A DNA stretch of 47,001 nt from Bradyrhizobium sp. C9 (GCF_002532045.1 NZ_NWTG01000042.1:1-47001), one strand, 5' to 3'; shown: positions 34,190 through 41,755, numbered from the stretch's first letter. The notes: generated from the letters alone by a model not told the origin. Program-made: numbers and translations.

Positions 34190-34313
34190 CCTCTCCCGCT
34201 CGCGGGGGAGGTCGCATCTCATCGAAGATGAGATGCGGGTGGGGGCTCTCTCCACACCGGGACTCGCGGAGAGAGCCTCCACCCCGACCCTCCCCCGCAA
34301 GCGGGAGAGGGAG
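34190..34313. repeat. Composite CTCTCCC palindromic repeat, copy B
   Basis: Same architecture as 23576-23716: an outer CCTCTCCCGC hairpin, a perfect GCATCTCATC palindrome (34214-34236, GAA loop), a CTCTC/GAGAG pair, and a 3' CCTCCCCCGCAAGCGGGAGAGG-type hairpin, in the same order. It separates the VWA gene from the cNMP-domain gene and may act as the terminator of the former. Confidence 0.75.
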
Positions 34314-34434
34314 CCCTTCGGCCGCTCCGTCCCTGACGCACGGCCTGCCGACAATTTGGGCAGACCGCCCGGCTAATCCCGTTCACGTCGGCCGCATCTC
34401 CGCCTAGTCTGACTGCAGACGGAGATGAAACAGC

Positions 34435-34920
34435 ATGCGAGCGATCCTTGAGCACTGCACCGGCGGCAACAGGCGCAGCCTGCCGGCCGGCACGGAGTTC
34501 ATCGAGGAGGGCGGCAAGACAGGTCATCTGTTCGTGCTGCTCGAGGGCAAGGTCGAGGTCGTGAAGGGCGACAGTCTGGTCGCGGTGATCGACGAGCCCG
34601 GCGCGGTGTTCGGCGAGATGAGCGTTCTGCTCGACAAGCCGCACAGCGCGAAGGTACGCGCGGCATCCGATTGCGTCCTCTATGAATTCGACGATGCGGC
34701 GTCGTTCCTGCGGGAGCAGCCTGCGGTGGCGCTGCTGATCGCACAGCTGCTGGCGCAACGGCTGCACGTTGCCACGACCTATCTGGCCGACCTGATGCAC
34801 CAATATTCCGATCACGGCACCCATCTGGCGATGGTCAGTGAAGTGCTGCAGAGCATGATCAACCTGCCGCCGATGCAGGTCGCGCCAGGCTCGGATCGGC
34901 AATCTGATCCAAGGATGTGA
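34435..34920 (+). CDS. Stand-alone cyclic-nucleotide-binding-domain protein
   Basis: A 161-residue protein consisting of one cNMP-binding beta-barrel and a C-terminal helix; there is no DNA-binding HTH. The phosphate-binding cassette is FGEMSVLLDKPHSAKVRA. The usual Arg that contacts the cyclic phosphate (PRSA in CRP) is His here, so ligand binding may be weak or altered. The Glu of FGE is present. It ends with 62 nt overlapping the tail of the metallophosphoesterase gene on the opposite strand. GGAGA is about 11 nt before the ATG. Confidence 0.85.
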   Translation: MRAILEHCTGGNRRSLPAGTEFIEEGGKTGHLFVLLEGKVEVVKGDSLVAVIDEPGAVFGEMSVLLDKPHSAKVRAASDCVLYEFDDAASFLREQPAVALLIAQLLAQRLHVATTYLADLMHQYSDHGTHLAMVSEVLQSMINLPPMQVAPGSDRQSDPRM

Positions 34921-35686
34921 GCCAGTCCGGCGCCTCGCTGAGCGGCGTTGCCGGCCGATGCAGGGGCGCGTCGAGATCGACGATCTGCGCGTCGCCGGCG
35001 GCGAGCCAGAAAGCCTTCTCCTGGGTGAGATCGAGCACGATGTAGACCGGCGGCCTGCCGGGCTGCAGCCCGGTATTGAACACCCAGGTGGTCCCGATCC
35101 GGTCGAACCACGAGCCGTTCGGGATGAAGGGCGATTGATGCACATGGCCCGAGATCACCATCGCCGGATGGTGACGCTCGATCCAGTGCAACAGCTCGAC
35201 GTCGCCGAAGAAGCGCTTGCCGCCCCAGCTGATCGGCGAATCCGCCGGCGGCGCATGATGCACCCAGACCCAGCGGCGATGCGGGATGGCGGCTGCCCCG
35301 CGCAGCTGGGCGTCGATCCGCGCCTTGACCAGCGGGCCGTCCCACCACGGGCACACCGTGAACAGCGTGTCGCCGATGGTCAGATTGTCGCCGTCGCAGG
35401 CGATGCCGAACTCCCTGACGGCAGCGACCCATCGCGCGACCTTCTCGCCCTCCGCGTTGCGCTCGTCGAGGTCATGATTGCCCGAGCAGAAGATCACGCG
35501 CGTGAGGCCGGCGAGCCGCGCGAGGTATTTCGTGACGACGACGATCTGGGCGCGGAAGTCCACCGCCGAGCCGAGGTTGAGCGCGTCGCCGGCGAAGATC
35601 ACGAGATCGAATTGCGGCGCGGCCGCCAGCAGCCAGTCGAACTGCGGCAATGAATAATGCAAGTCGGCGACGACGAGGCAGCGCAT
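34859..35686 (-). CDS. Metallophosphoesterase
   Basis: A 275-residue calcineurin-like phosphoesterase. The dinuclear metal motifs appear in order: DLH (8-10), GDALN (33-37), SGNHDLDE (69-76, with Asn70 and His71), VHHAPP near 160 and GHVH near 205. The class III cyclic nucleotide phosphodiesterase layout (DxH, GD, GNHD, GHxH) is complete. It could hydrolyse a cyclic nucleotide, which would suit its convergent partner, a cNMP-binding protein, but many members act on other phosphoesters. The start at 35686 gives MRCLVVADLH; longer in-frame starts lie in unrelated sequence. Confidence 0.9.
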   Translation of the reverse strand: MRCLVVADLHYSLPQFDWLLAAAPQFDLVIFAGDALNLGSAVDFRAQIVVVTKYLARLAGLTRVIFCSGNHDLDERNAEGEKVARWVAAVREFGIACDGDNLTIGDTLFTVCPWWDGPLVKARIDAQLRGAAAIPHRRWVWVHHAPPADSPISWGGKRFFGDVELLHWIERHHPAMVISGHVHQSPFIPNGSWFDRIGTTWVFNTGLQPGRPPVYIVLDLTQEKAFWLAAGDAQIVDLDAPLHRPATPLSEAPDWLTSLDQIADPSLARPASAAG

Positions 35687-35861
35687 CCGCCAGATCCAGA
35701 TGCCCGGGAAAGCGGGCTGGGTTCGCAAGACAATGAATTTCAAACAATCGGAATTGCAGCAAGATCTATGCCGTGCCGCACGGGGCAAGCGCGACAGATT
35801 CTCGCAGTGCGCAGATATGCGCCGCTCGAACGACGTGAGGCGAGCACACCAGTCAGGCTCC

Positions 35862-35944
35862 CTCTCCCACGCAACCGGGGTTTACCCCGGTTGCGCATCA
35901 TTGATTTGCGCAAGTCGGGCAGGCCCGACTTGCGACGGGAGAGG
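35862..35944. repeat. Composite palindromic repeat (CCTCTCCC family), copy C
   Basis: An outer pair CCTCTCCC (35862-35869) and GGGAGAGG (35937-35944) encloses two perfect hairpins: 35871-35880 with 35885-35894 (TTTA loop) and 35909-35920 with 35923-35934 (AG loop). The outer arms match the CTCTCCC family at copies A and B, with different inner hairpins. A four-way cruciform is possible. Confidence 0.7.
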
Positions 35945-36052
35945 GGTGGCCCCGGGAGGGATGATTGAGATGAGTGTCGGTCTTACAATCTCGGCCGCGT
36001 GGTGTTGGCCGTTAGGTCGAGAGGGCACGCCGTGTGGCACCCCTCTCCCCAA

Positions 36053-36090
36053 CCCTCCCCCGCAAGGGGGGAGGGAGCCGGCGCGCCGGC
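36053..36090. repeat. CCCTCCCCC hairpin and 14-bp GC-only palindrome
   Basis: Arms 36053-36061 and 36067-36075 form a GC-rich hairpin with a GCAA-type loop. It is followed by GCCGGCGCGCCGGC (36077-36090), a perfect palindrome. The same 14-mer is at 40090-40103 on the other side of the kinase gene. Confidence 0.65.
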
Positions 36091-36135
36091 GCGTCCCTTA
36101 CATCGAGCAACGCGCACCTGCTTGCGCGACGCTCC

Positions 36136-39100
36136 TCAAGCCCTCGCCGCAGCATGCGAGAACACGATCTCGATCAGCGTGCCGGTGCGGCCGCCGGTGC
36201 GGATCTGGAATTTGGCGCGATTGGCCTCGACCAGCGCCTTGGTCAGCGACAGGCTGACGCCGCCCGAGCCGGCCTGATCTGACGGCGTCGGCGCGCGGAA
36301 CGGCTCCAGTGCGGCGGCGACCTCGTTGTCGTTGAGGCTCTGGCCGGTGTCGCGCACGCGCAGCATCACCTCGCCGAAATCCGACAGCGCGGTCGAGACG
36401 ATCACCTGGCCGCCGGCATTGGCGAGATGGATCGAGTTGCCGATCAGGTTCAGCGTGATCTGGCGCAGCGCGCGGGCGTCGGCGACGACAGGCGGCAGCG
36501 TGTGCGCGAGCGAGGTGCGGATGATGATGCGCTCGCGGTTGGCCTGCGGCTGCATCACGGCAACGCAGCTCTCCACCATCTCGTTGAGGTTCTGGCTGGT
36601 GAAGGCGAGGTCGAGCTTACCGGTCTCGATCCGCGACAGGTCGAGCAGGTCGTTGACGATCGCGATCACCCGCTCGCCGGAGGCGCGGATGTCCTTCATG
36701 TATTCGACATAGCGCTCGTTGCCGAGCGCGCCGAAGCGCTCTGATATCATCACCTCGGCAAAGCCGATGATGGCGTTGAGCGGCGTGCGCAGCTCATGGC
36801 TGATCCGCGCCAGCATGTCGGATTTGCCGTTGGCGGCGCGCTCAGTGAGCCGCCGCGCCTCGCGCAACTCGCCCTCGCTCTTTTTCGCCTGCGAGAGATC
36901 GCGGAACACGGCGAAGAAATTAGGCCCGTCGGCGCGGGTGCGGCCCATCGTCACCGAGAGCGGGATGATGCCGCCCTGGCGGACGCGGCCGAGCGTCTCG
37001 CGGCCGTGGTCGAGCAGGCTGGCAACGCCGGCCGATTTCACGCTGGTGAGATAGTCGAAGATGCCGTGCTGGCTTTCGGGCGCGAACAGGTCGGCGAGAT
37101 TGCGCGTGACGAACTCGTCGCCATCATAGCCGAACAGCGCCTCCGCGCTGCGGTTGCAGGAATGGATGTTGCCCTCGGCATCGAACATGATGATGCCTTC
37201 GGCCGCGGTGTCGAGGATCGCACCTAACTCCTCGGCGTCGGCGTGGCCGGCCTGCGGCGGTAGCGGCGCAAGCACCGGCTCGGCGGCAGCAACGGGCTCC
37301 GGATCGGGCGCAGGATCGGAGAGCGCGGCCGCGACCGCGGCGTCTTCGTCCAGCGTGCGCGAGAAGATCAGCGCCAGCGCGGAATCGTCATCCCAGCTGA
37401 TGGTGTGCAGCCGCGCCTCCGCGGACACCGACTGCGCGCCGTCGTCCGCGTTCTGGTTCGCGGAGATCGTCACCGGCGTACCGGTGCCTGACGTGCTGCT
37501 CGCCTGCGAGACGCCGGGCTCGACATAGAGCGCATCGAGCCCGCCGGCGGCTTCCAGCGCGTGCAGGCTGTCATAGCCCATGCGGGCGAGGAAGGCGTGG
37601 TTGGCATAGAGCAGGCGGTCGAGCCGGTAGATCAGGATGCCGACCGGCAGCAAATCGAGCAGCGCGCGGTCGCGGCGGGACTCTCCGCGTGGTGCAGGTT
37701 CGCTCGCGGCGAGCCAACCGGCCTTTGGCGCCTCGGCCGGCGTCTCCGGTTGCGCGATCGCTTCCTGCTGCTGCGGCGCCTCCGCCTCCGGTTCGCTGGC
37801 GGGCGGCGCTTCGGCTACCGCCTCCGTGGCGGCGCGCTCGTTGGTCGTCGCGGTGAGGCCGGCCTCGCTTTCGAGCCGCGCCGACAATTGGCGCGCGAGC
37901 TCGTTGAAGGCGTTGTTCTCGACCGGCGTCAGCGACGGCGGCCGGTTGTCGCCGGCAAGACGGAACTGCACCACATTCTGCGGCGGGTCGTGACGCACGT
38001 CGTGCGTTTCCCCCTGCGTTCCTCCTTGCGTTTCTTGCGGCGTTTCCACGGCGTGGTCCGGATCGGCTTGGTGTGAAGTCTCTGCTGCGCTCGGCTCGGT
38101 CAATTCCTCGGGTGGTGCTGCGGTCGGGTCGGGCGGCGGAGCAACATCATGTGGTGCGGCGGGCCCGGGCGGCGCAGCGGTGCGCGGCGCAGGCGCGACA
38201 TCGGCCGACAGCGATCGCGGCGCGATCGAGCCGCTGAAGAACTCATAGCGGCGCAAAGCGGCGAGTCGCGCAAGCCCGTCGAGGTCGCGACACACACCAA
38301 AGCCGCGGTAGCCGGCGAAATTCCGGGAGCGATCGAACACCGGCAGGCCGGACAATTCGACCGGCAGCCGGCCGCCGCCGTCGACCGGCCAGTGCAGCGT
38401 GATGCTGCTCCAGGTGTCGCGGCTGGCGAACGCCTTGAGGACGCGGCCCTCCGGATCGAGGCCAAAACTCTCGGCGATGTCGCTCCAGAGGCGGCCGAAG
38501 CCGGCCGCGGTGTGCAGGCCGATCAGGCGGGTGAACTCGTCGGAGCCGAGCGAGAAGCGCGCCTCATGGTCCATCTGCCACATGAAGCGCAGCGGATGGC
38601 GCCGTACCGGCAACGGCTCGTCGAGCCAGGATGGCGGTGGCACGGGCGCGAGCGTCGCGGGTGCTGGCTCGGCGGCAGGCGGCGCAGCCGCGATCGCATA
38701 AGGCGAGGGCACGCCACCGGCCGGTGGCGCCGATGTTTCCGAAGCGGGCGCGTGTGCGGTCTCTTCGAGATCGGGAGTAGGTTCAGCTGCGGGCGCTTCG
38801 ACCTGTGGCGCAGCGGGCACCTCGATCAGCGCTTCCGATAGCGGTTCCTCGACCGCGGCAGTTTCGTCGGGCGTGGTGTCGAGAGATGAGGTCTTGAGCG
38901 GTGCTGGCACGTCGTGCGCGAGTTCTGCCGATGCGAGCGGTGGAGCAAGGTGCGCAGGTGCTTCGATCTGCGTCACTGCAGGCACCTCGATCAGCGCTTC
39001 CGATAACGGCTCCTCGACGGCGGCAGTTTCGTCCGGCGTGGTGTCGAATGCGACAGGCGCGACGGGCGCAGTCTCGGCGTGCATCTCTTCTGGCGCGGGA

Positions 39101-40047
39101 GCTGGAGCAACGCCCGCAGGTTCGGATTCAGTCACGCTGACAATCGGCTCGGCTGCGGCTTGTTCTTCCGCAGGCGGATCCAGCGCATCGAACAGCGTGA
39201 AGGTGGCCGGCGCTTCGCTTGCCGGCGTGGCGGCTTCGGCAAGCGCCGTTGGCGGTTCGACGGCGGCGGGTGCCGATGGTGGCTCGACTGCTGCTGCGTC
39301 TTGCTGCGCTGCTGCCGCTACCGGTGCTTCCGGTGCAGCCGTCTCCGGCTCAACCGGTTGAGGCACGATCGGCGCTGCAGGTTTGGCGGCGAGATGCGCC
39401 GCCGGCTTGATCAGCGCGATCAGCGCGCGATCGGCGCCGTGGCCGATCCGCTGCAGCACGACGCGGCCGATCGCGACGCTCGCCGCCGCGCGGCCCTGCG
39501 CCAGCGCCTCGTTGCGCGCGGCATCGAGGCCGGCTTCGCTGAGATCGTGCAGGCCGGGCAGCGAACGTGCCGCCTCGCTGGTTGCGAGCAAAAGTCCGTC
39601 GCCGTTGAAGGCGGCCGCCGGCCGCGGCAAGCCTTGCACCAGCCGCAGCAAGCGCTCGGCGAGCGGCATGTTGCGGCCGATCGCATTGAGCGAGGTCATC
39701 AGGATGCCGTGGCTGCCGTCGGATAGCTCGATCCGCCTGCAGCCGCAGGTCGCGAGCATGCCGGGCGCCGCGCCGAAACCGCGCAGCCGCTCCAGCCGCA
39801 TTGCGCCGCCGGCGTCGAGGCTGGGACCGAGCCGCGCAACCTGGCGGCGATGCGGATCGGCCGGGCCGAAGGCGCGCTTCGCCAGCTCGGCGCCATTGGC
39901 GGCACCGAATACCTGCGCGCCGACCGGATTGGCCCACAGAATCCGTGCGCCGTCGGCCGACCACAGCCATGCCGGCAGGGCGCCCGACGCATGGTCCGCC
40001 AGCCGCACATCGCCGAGCGCCAGGATCTGGAATTCCGCGTCACTCAT
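36136..40047 (-). CDS. Large PAS sensor histidine kinase of the PdhS (PleC/DivJ-like) group
   Basis: About 1303 residues, no transmembrane helices seen. An N-terminal PAS-like domain begins with WLWSADGARILWANPVGAQV. A long Ala/Pro/Glu-rich disordered region (about 230-500) follows, with an internal duplication. Further PAS-like domains lie near 500-640, 800 and 960. The dimerisation domain has an intact H-box, SHELRTPLNAIIGFAEVM. The close match AEVMISERFGALGNERYVEY is typical of PdhS-group kinases that control CtrA through DivK. In the catalytic domain the N-box is kept (LIGNSIHLANAGG), but the G1 box reads RDTGQSLN where DTGIGM is usual, and the G2 loop reads GSGGVSLSL. The start at 40047 is chosen over upstream in-frame ATGs. 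Confidence 0.88.
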   Translation of the reverse strand: MSDAEFQILALGDVRLADHASGALPAWLWSADGARILWANPVGAQVFGAANGAELAKRAFGPADPHRRQVARLGPSLDAGGAMRLERLRGFGAAPGMLATCGCRRIELSDGSHGILMTSLNAIGRNMPLAERLLRLVQGLPRPAAAFNGDGLLLATSEAARSLPGLHDLSEAGLDAARNEALAQGRAAASVAIGRVVLQRIGHGADRALIALIKPAAHLAAKPAAPIVPQPVEPETAAPEAPVAAAAQQDAAAVEPPSAPAAVEPPTALAEAATPASEAPATFTLFDALDPPAEEQAAAEPIVSVTESEPAGVAPAPAPEEMHAETAPVAPVAFDTTPDETAAVEEPLSEALIEVPAVTQIEAPAHLAPPLASAELAHDVPAPLKTSSLDTTPDETAAVEEPLSEALIEVPAAPQVEAPAAEPTPDLEETAHAPASETSAPPAGGVPSPYAIAAAPPAAEPAPATLAPVPPPSWLDEPLPVRRHPLRFMWQMDHEARFSLGSDEFTRLIGLHTAAGFGRLWSDIAESFGLDPEGRVLKAFASRDTWSSITLHWPVDGGGRLPVELSGLPVFDRSRNFAGYRGFGVCRDLDGLARLAALRRYEFFSGSIAPRSLSADVAPAPRTAAPPGPAAPHDVAPPPDPTAAPPEELTEPSAAETSHQADPDHAVETPQETQGGTQGETHDVRHDPPQNVVQFRLAGDNRPPSLTPVENNAFNELARQLSARLESEAGLTATTNERAATEAVAEAPPASEPEAEAPQQQEAIAQPETPAEAPKAGWLAASEPAPRGESRRDRALLDLLPVGILIYRLDRLLYANHAFLARMGYDSLHALEAAGGLDALYVEPGVSQASSTSGTGTPVTISANQNADDGAQSVSAEARLHTISWDDDSALALIFSRTLDEDAAVAAALSDPAPDPEPVAAAEPVLAPLPPQAGHADAEELGAILDTAAEGIIMFDAEGNIHSCNRSAEALFGYDGDEFVTRNLADLFAPESQHGIFDYLTSVKSAGVASLLDHGRETLGRVRQGGIIPLSVTMGRTRADGPNFFAVFRDLSQAKKSEGELREARRLTERAANGKSDMLARISHELRTPLNAIIGFAEVMISERFGALGNERYVEYMKDIRASGERVIAIVNDLLDLSRIETGKLDLAFTSQNLNEMVESCVAVMQPQANRERIIIRTSLAHTLPPVVADARALRQITLNLIGNSIHLANAGGQVIVSTALSDFGEVMLRVRDTGQSLNDNEVAAALEPFRAPTPSDQAGSGGVSLSLTKALVEANRAKFQIRTGGRTGTLIEIVFSHAAARA
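38793..39047 (-). repeat. Internal duplication inside the kinase gene
   Basis: Two 90-bp segments (about 38793-38882 and 38958-39047) are closely similar and 165 bp apart, in frame. Both encode DTTPDETAAVEEPLSEALIE, a disordered acidic stretch. This is a recent in-frame tandem expansion in the Ala/Pro/Glu-rich linker, with about ten differences between the copies. Confidence 0.8.
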
Positions 40048-40121
40048 CACGCAAGATTTGACCGCATCGTTTGGCTTCTTCCTTAAGCTGCCGGCGCGCC
40101 GGCGGTCGCAGGACGACAGCC

Positions 40122-40136
40122 TTAACAGAAGGTTAG
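40122..40136 (-). promoter_or_regulatory. CtrA-like motif upstream of the PdhS-type kinase
   Basis: TTAA (40122-40125), seven bases, then TTAG (40133-40136). This matches the CtrA consensus TTAA-N7-TTAA with one difference. It lies about 75-90 nt before the kinase start, a reasonable promoter position. Kinases of the PleC/DivJ/PdhS group act upstream of CtrA, so feedback control would be natural. Confidence 0.4.
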
Positions 40137-40297
40137 TATCGCAACTGGGGGGCGGCAGGTCCATGTCCGCGGCCAGGGTGCCCCGGCTTAAGCCGGGATA
40201 ACGTTAACTTGGTTGAACGATCCACAGCCGTTTGACGTTGTCGGGCGGAGAGAGGCGGCTGCGACAGCGTGTTGCGGAACCGGCGGCGCCGTCACAC

Positions 40298-40309
40298 CTG
40301 CGATTGCAG
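40298..40309 (+). promoter_or_regulatory. PhaR-like operator upstream of the first phasin gene
   Basis: CTGCGATTGCAG, a CTGC-N4-GCAG palindrome, lies about 86 nt before the phasin start. This matches the PhaR recognition sequence (CTGC-N3/4-GCAG) that I recall from Rhodobacter. PhaR represses phasin genes until PHB is present. An AT-rich TATATT at 40318-40323 nearby could be a -10. Confidence 0.4.
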
Positions 40310-40394
40310 TGCCACGATATATTCTGCCGTCCATTCTACCCGGGGCCCGCAGGGCCAACCCGGCAGGCCGATCACCAAGCAAGGGAGAGCGACC

Positions 40395-40793
40395 ATGAGC
40401 GACAACGGGCGTGACCATTTCGAGATCCCCAAATTCGAGATCCCCAAGGATATGCGGTCGATGGCGGAAGCGAGCTTCGACCAGGCGCGCAAGGCTTTCG
40501 AGCAGTTCGTGACCAATGCGCGGGACACCGCCGGCAAGATCGAGGAGCGCAACGCCACGGTGCGCGCCGGCGCCAAGGAGCTGTCCGCCAAGGCGCTCGG
40601 CTACGCGGAGAAGAACGTGCAGTCGTCGCTGGACTACGCCCAGTCGCTGCTCAAGGCCAAGGACCTCAGCGAGGTGATGCGGCTGCACAGCGAGTATGTG
40701 CAGGGCCAGATGCGCTCGCTCGCCGAACAGGCCAGCGAAATGGGCCAGGCGGTCAGCCGCGCCGCGATGGATGCGGTCAAGCCCAAGAGCTGA
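40395..40793 (+). CDS. Phasin-family protein
   Basis: A 132-residue helical protein. The core shows the phasin pattern: DMRSMAEASFDQARKAFEQF near residues 19-38, then a helix with TVRAGAKELSAKALGYAEKN and SLDYAQSLLKAKDLSEVMRLHSEYVQGQM, which matches the phasin_2 family signature. Phasins coat polyhydroxybutyrate granules and regulate their size and number. The N-terminus contains a short duplication, FEIPKFEIPKD. AAGGGAGAG precedes the ATG. A second phasin gene lies 258 nt downstream on the same strand. Confidence 0.9.
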   Translation: MSDNGRDHFEIPKFEIPKDMRSMAEASFDQARKAFEQFVTNARDTAGKIEERNATVRAGAKELSAKALGYAEKNVQSSLDYAQSLLKAKDLSEVMRLHSEYVQGQMRSLAEQASEMGQAVSRAAMDAVKPKS

Positions 40794-40866
40794 AGCGCTG
40801 ACGAACTGTGGCAGGCCAACCCCGGTCGGGCGCGGTAATCCCATATTCCGTCGCATAAAAAATGTG

Positions 40867-40897
40867 GCGTTGCACGCGATCTTACGTTGCGTTGCAC
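40867..40897 (+). promoter_or_regulatory. Direct repeats GCGTTGCAC before the second phasin gene
   Basis: Identical copies at 40867-40875 and 40889-40897, 22 bp apart (two helical turns), sit in the region between the two phasin genes. TTGCAC-type sequences fit TGC-core PhaR half-sites. The pair lies about 155-185 nt before the phasin start. Confidence 0.35.
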
Positions 40898-41051
40898 AAA
40901 ATTGACATGATATGGGTGTTTATTAGGCGCGCCCGACGAAGGGCACTCCCGTGAATCAAGGCAGCGTGATCCATTCAACGTTCCCGGCCCTTGTGTCTCC
41001 GGGACGTCCGCAATGGTCACATCTACTCACCCGTTGCGAAGGATTACACGT

Positions 41052-41489
41052 ATGACCAACCCGTCCGATCCGTTCTCCGCCTCGATCATCCCGTTCGAAG
41101 TTCCCGAGCAGGTGCGTGCGTTCGCCGAAAAGGGCGTGCTGCAGGCCCGCGACAGCTACGCCAAGTTCAAGGACGCTGCCGAGACCCACAATTCGACCGT
41201 CGAGGCCGTGTTCACCTCGATGAACAAGGGCGCCACCGCCTATTCGGCCAAGCTGATCGAGTTCTTCAAGGCCAACACCACCTCCTCGCTCGACTTCGCC
41301 CAGGAGCTGTTCAGCGTGAAGTCGCCGACCGAAGCGGTCGAGCTGTGGACCTCGCACGCCCGCAAGCAGTTCGAGACCTACACTGCGCAGGCCAAGGAAC
41401 TGGCCGAGCTCGGCCAGAAGGTCGCCAGCGAGACCGCCGAGCCGATCAAGGCCGGCGCCTCGAAGTTCTACCAGCAACCGGCCGCCTGA
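41052..41489 (+). CDS. Phasin-family protein
   Basis: A 145-residue helical phasin. Signature segments include IIPFEVPEQVRAFAEKGVLQ (12-31) and TTSSLDFAQELFSVKSPTEA, with RKQFETYTAQAKELAELGQK near the C-terminal helix. The segment AETHNSTVEAVFTSMNKGAT is also typical of the alphaproteobacterial phasin_2 family. AAGGA precedes the ATG by 8 nt. A strong terminator follows at 41512-41545. Two phasins in tandem imply granule-coating roles that may differ by condition. Confidence 0.92.
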   Translation: MTNPSDPFSASIIPFEVPEQVRAFAEKGVLQARDSYAKFKDAAETHNSTVEAVFTSMNKGATAYSAKLIEFFKANTTSSLDFAQELFSVKSPTEAVELWTSHARKQFETYTAQAKELAELGQKVASETAEPIKAGASKFYQQPAA

Positions 41490-41511
41490 TCGCGGTCTGC
41501 ACGACTTAGCG

Positions 41512-41545
41512 AAAGGCCCGGGCCGATCGCGGTCCGGGCCTTTTT
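41512..41545 (+). terminator. Intrinsic terminator of the second phasin gene
   Basis: A 10-bp stem (AAAGGCCCGG at 41512-41521 with 41534-41543) is followed by a T-tract to 41545. It is a textbook rho-independent terminator, 23 nt after the stop. Confidence 0.9.
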
Positions 41546-41603
41546 GCTGGACGGGGGCCGTGGATTGGCCCGAGATAAGAGCGGAAATCAGCGCGTTACG
41601 GCC

Positions 41604-41632
41604 TTGCCAAAGGCGGGCGTTGCACCTAGTTT
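41604..41632 (+). promoter_or_regulatory. Possible promoter of tRNA-His
   Basis: TTGCCA (41604-41609) and TAGTTT (41627-41632) with a 17-bp spacer, about 46 nt before the tRNA. The -35 matches consensus in five of six positions, but the -10 only in three. Confidence 0.4.
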
Positions 41633-41678
41633 CCGCCGAAATCGCCGCCCCCCTTTTTGCGGGGCCGTGCGTCAGGAT

Positions 41679-41755
41679 GCAGTTGTAGCTCAGTTGGTTA
41701 GAGCGCCTGTCTGTGGAACAGGAGGTCGGTGGTTCGAGCCCACCCAACTGTACCA
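41679..41755 (+). tRNA. tRNA-His (GTG), with encoded CCA
   Basis: A 77-nt cloverleaf. Acceptor GCAGTTG pairs with CAACTGT (41745-41751), giving a G1:U72 wobble. The D arm has GCTCAGTTGGTTAGAGC. The anticodon stem CCTGT/ACAGG encloses loop CTGTGGA with anticodon GTG for His. The variable loop is short. The T arm is GGTGG/CCACC with loop TTCGAGC. The discriminator is A73 and CCA is encoded. The base before G1 is T, so no G-1 is encoded. G1:U72 with A73 and no G-1 is the pattern described for alphaproteobacterial tRNA-His. Confidence 0.97.

Larger units (their letters stand above)
35687..36135. other. Intergenic repeat cluster between metallophosphoesterase and PdhS-type kinase
   Basis: A 449-nt gap with no gene. 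It contains a composite palindrome (35862-35944), a second GGGAGGG hairpin with an adjacent 14-bp GC-only palindrome (36053-36090), and ordinary sequence between. The 3' ends of convergent transcripts do not meet here: both flanking genes are on the minus strand, so it lies downstream of the kinase and upstream of the phosphoesterase. Confidence 0.55.
40048..40394. promoter_or_regulatory. Divergent regulatory region between the kinase and phasin genes
   Basis: A 347-nt gap. It contains a CtrA-like motif (40122-40136), a 14-bp palindrome (40090-40103), a 16-bp perfect palindrome CCCGGCTTAAGCCGGG (40182-40197) and a PhaR-like CTGCN4GCAG site (40298-40309). Both neighbouring genes start from here. 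Confidence 0.55.

Noticed and set aside
32517..34217. A 566-codon minus-strand frame opposite the VWA gene
   Set aside because: The VWA gene has a signal peptide and MIDAS. The opposite frame is Arg/Ala/Val-rich with no motifs.
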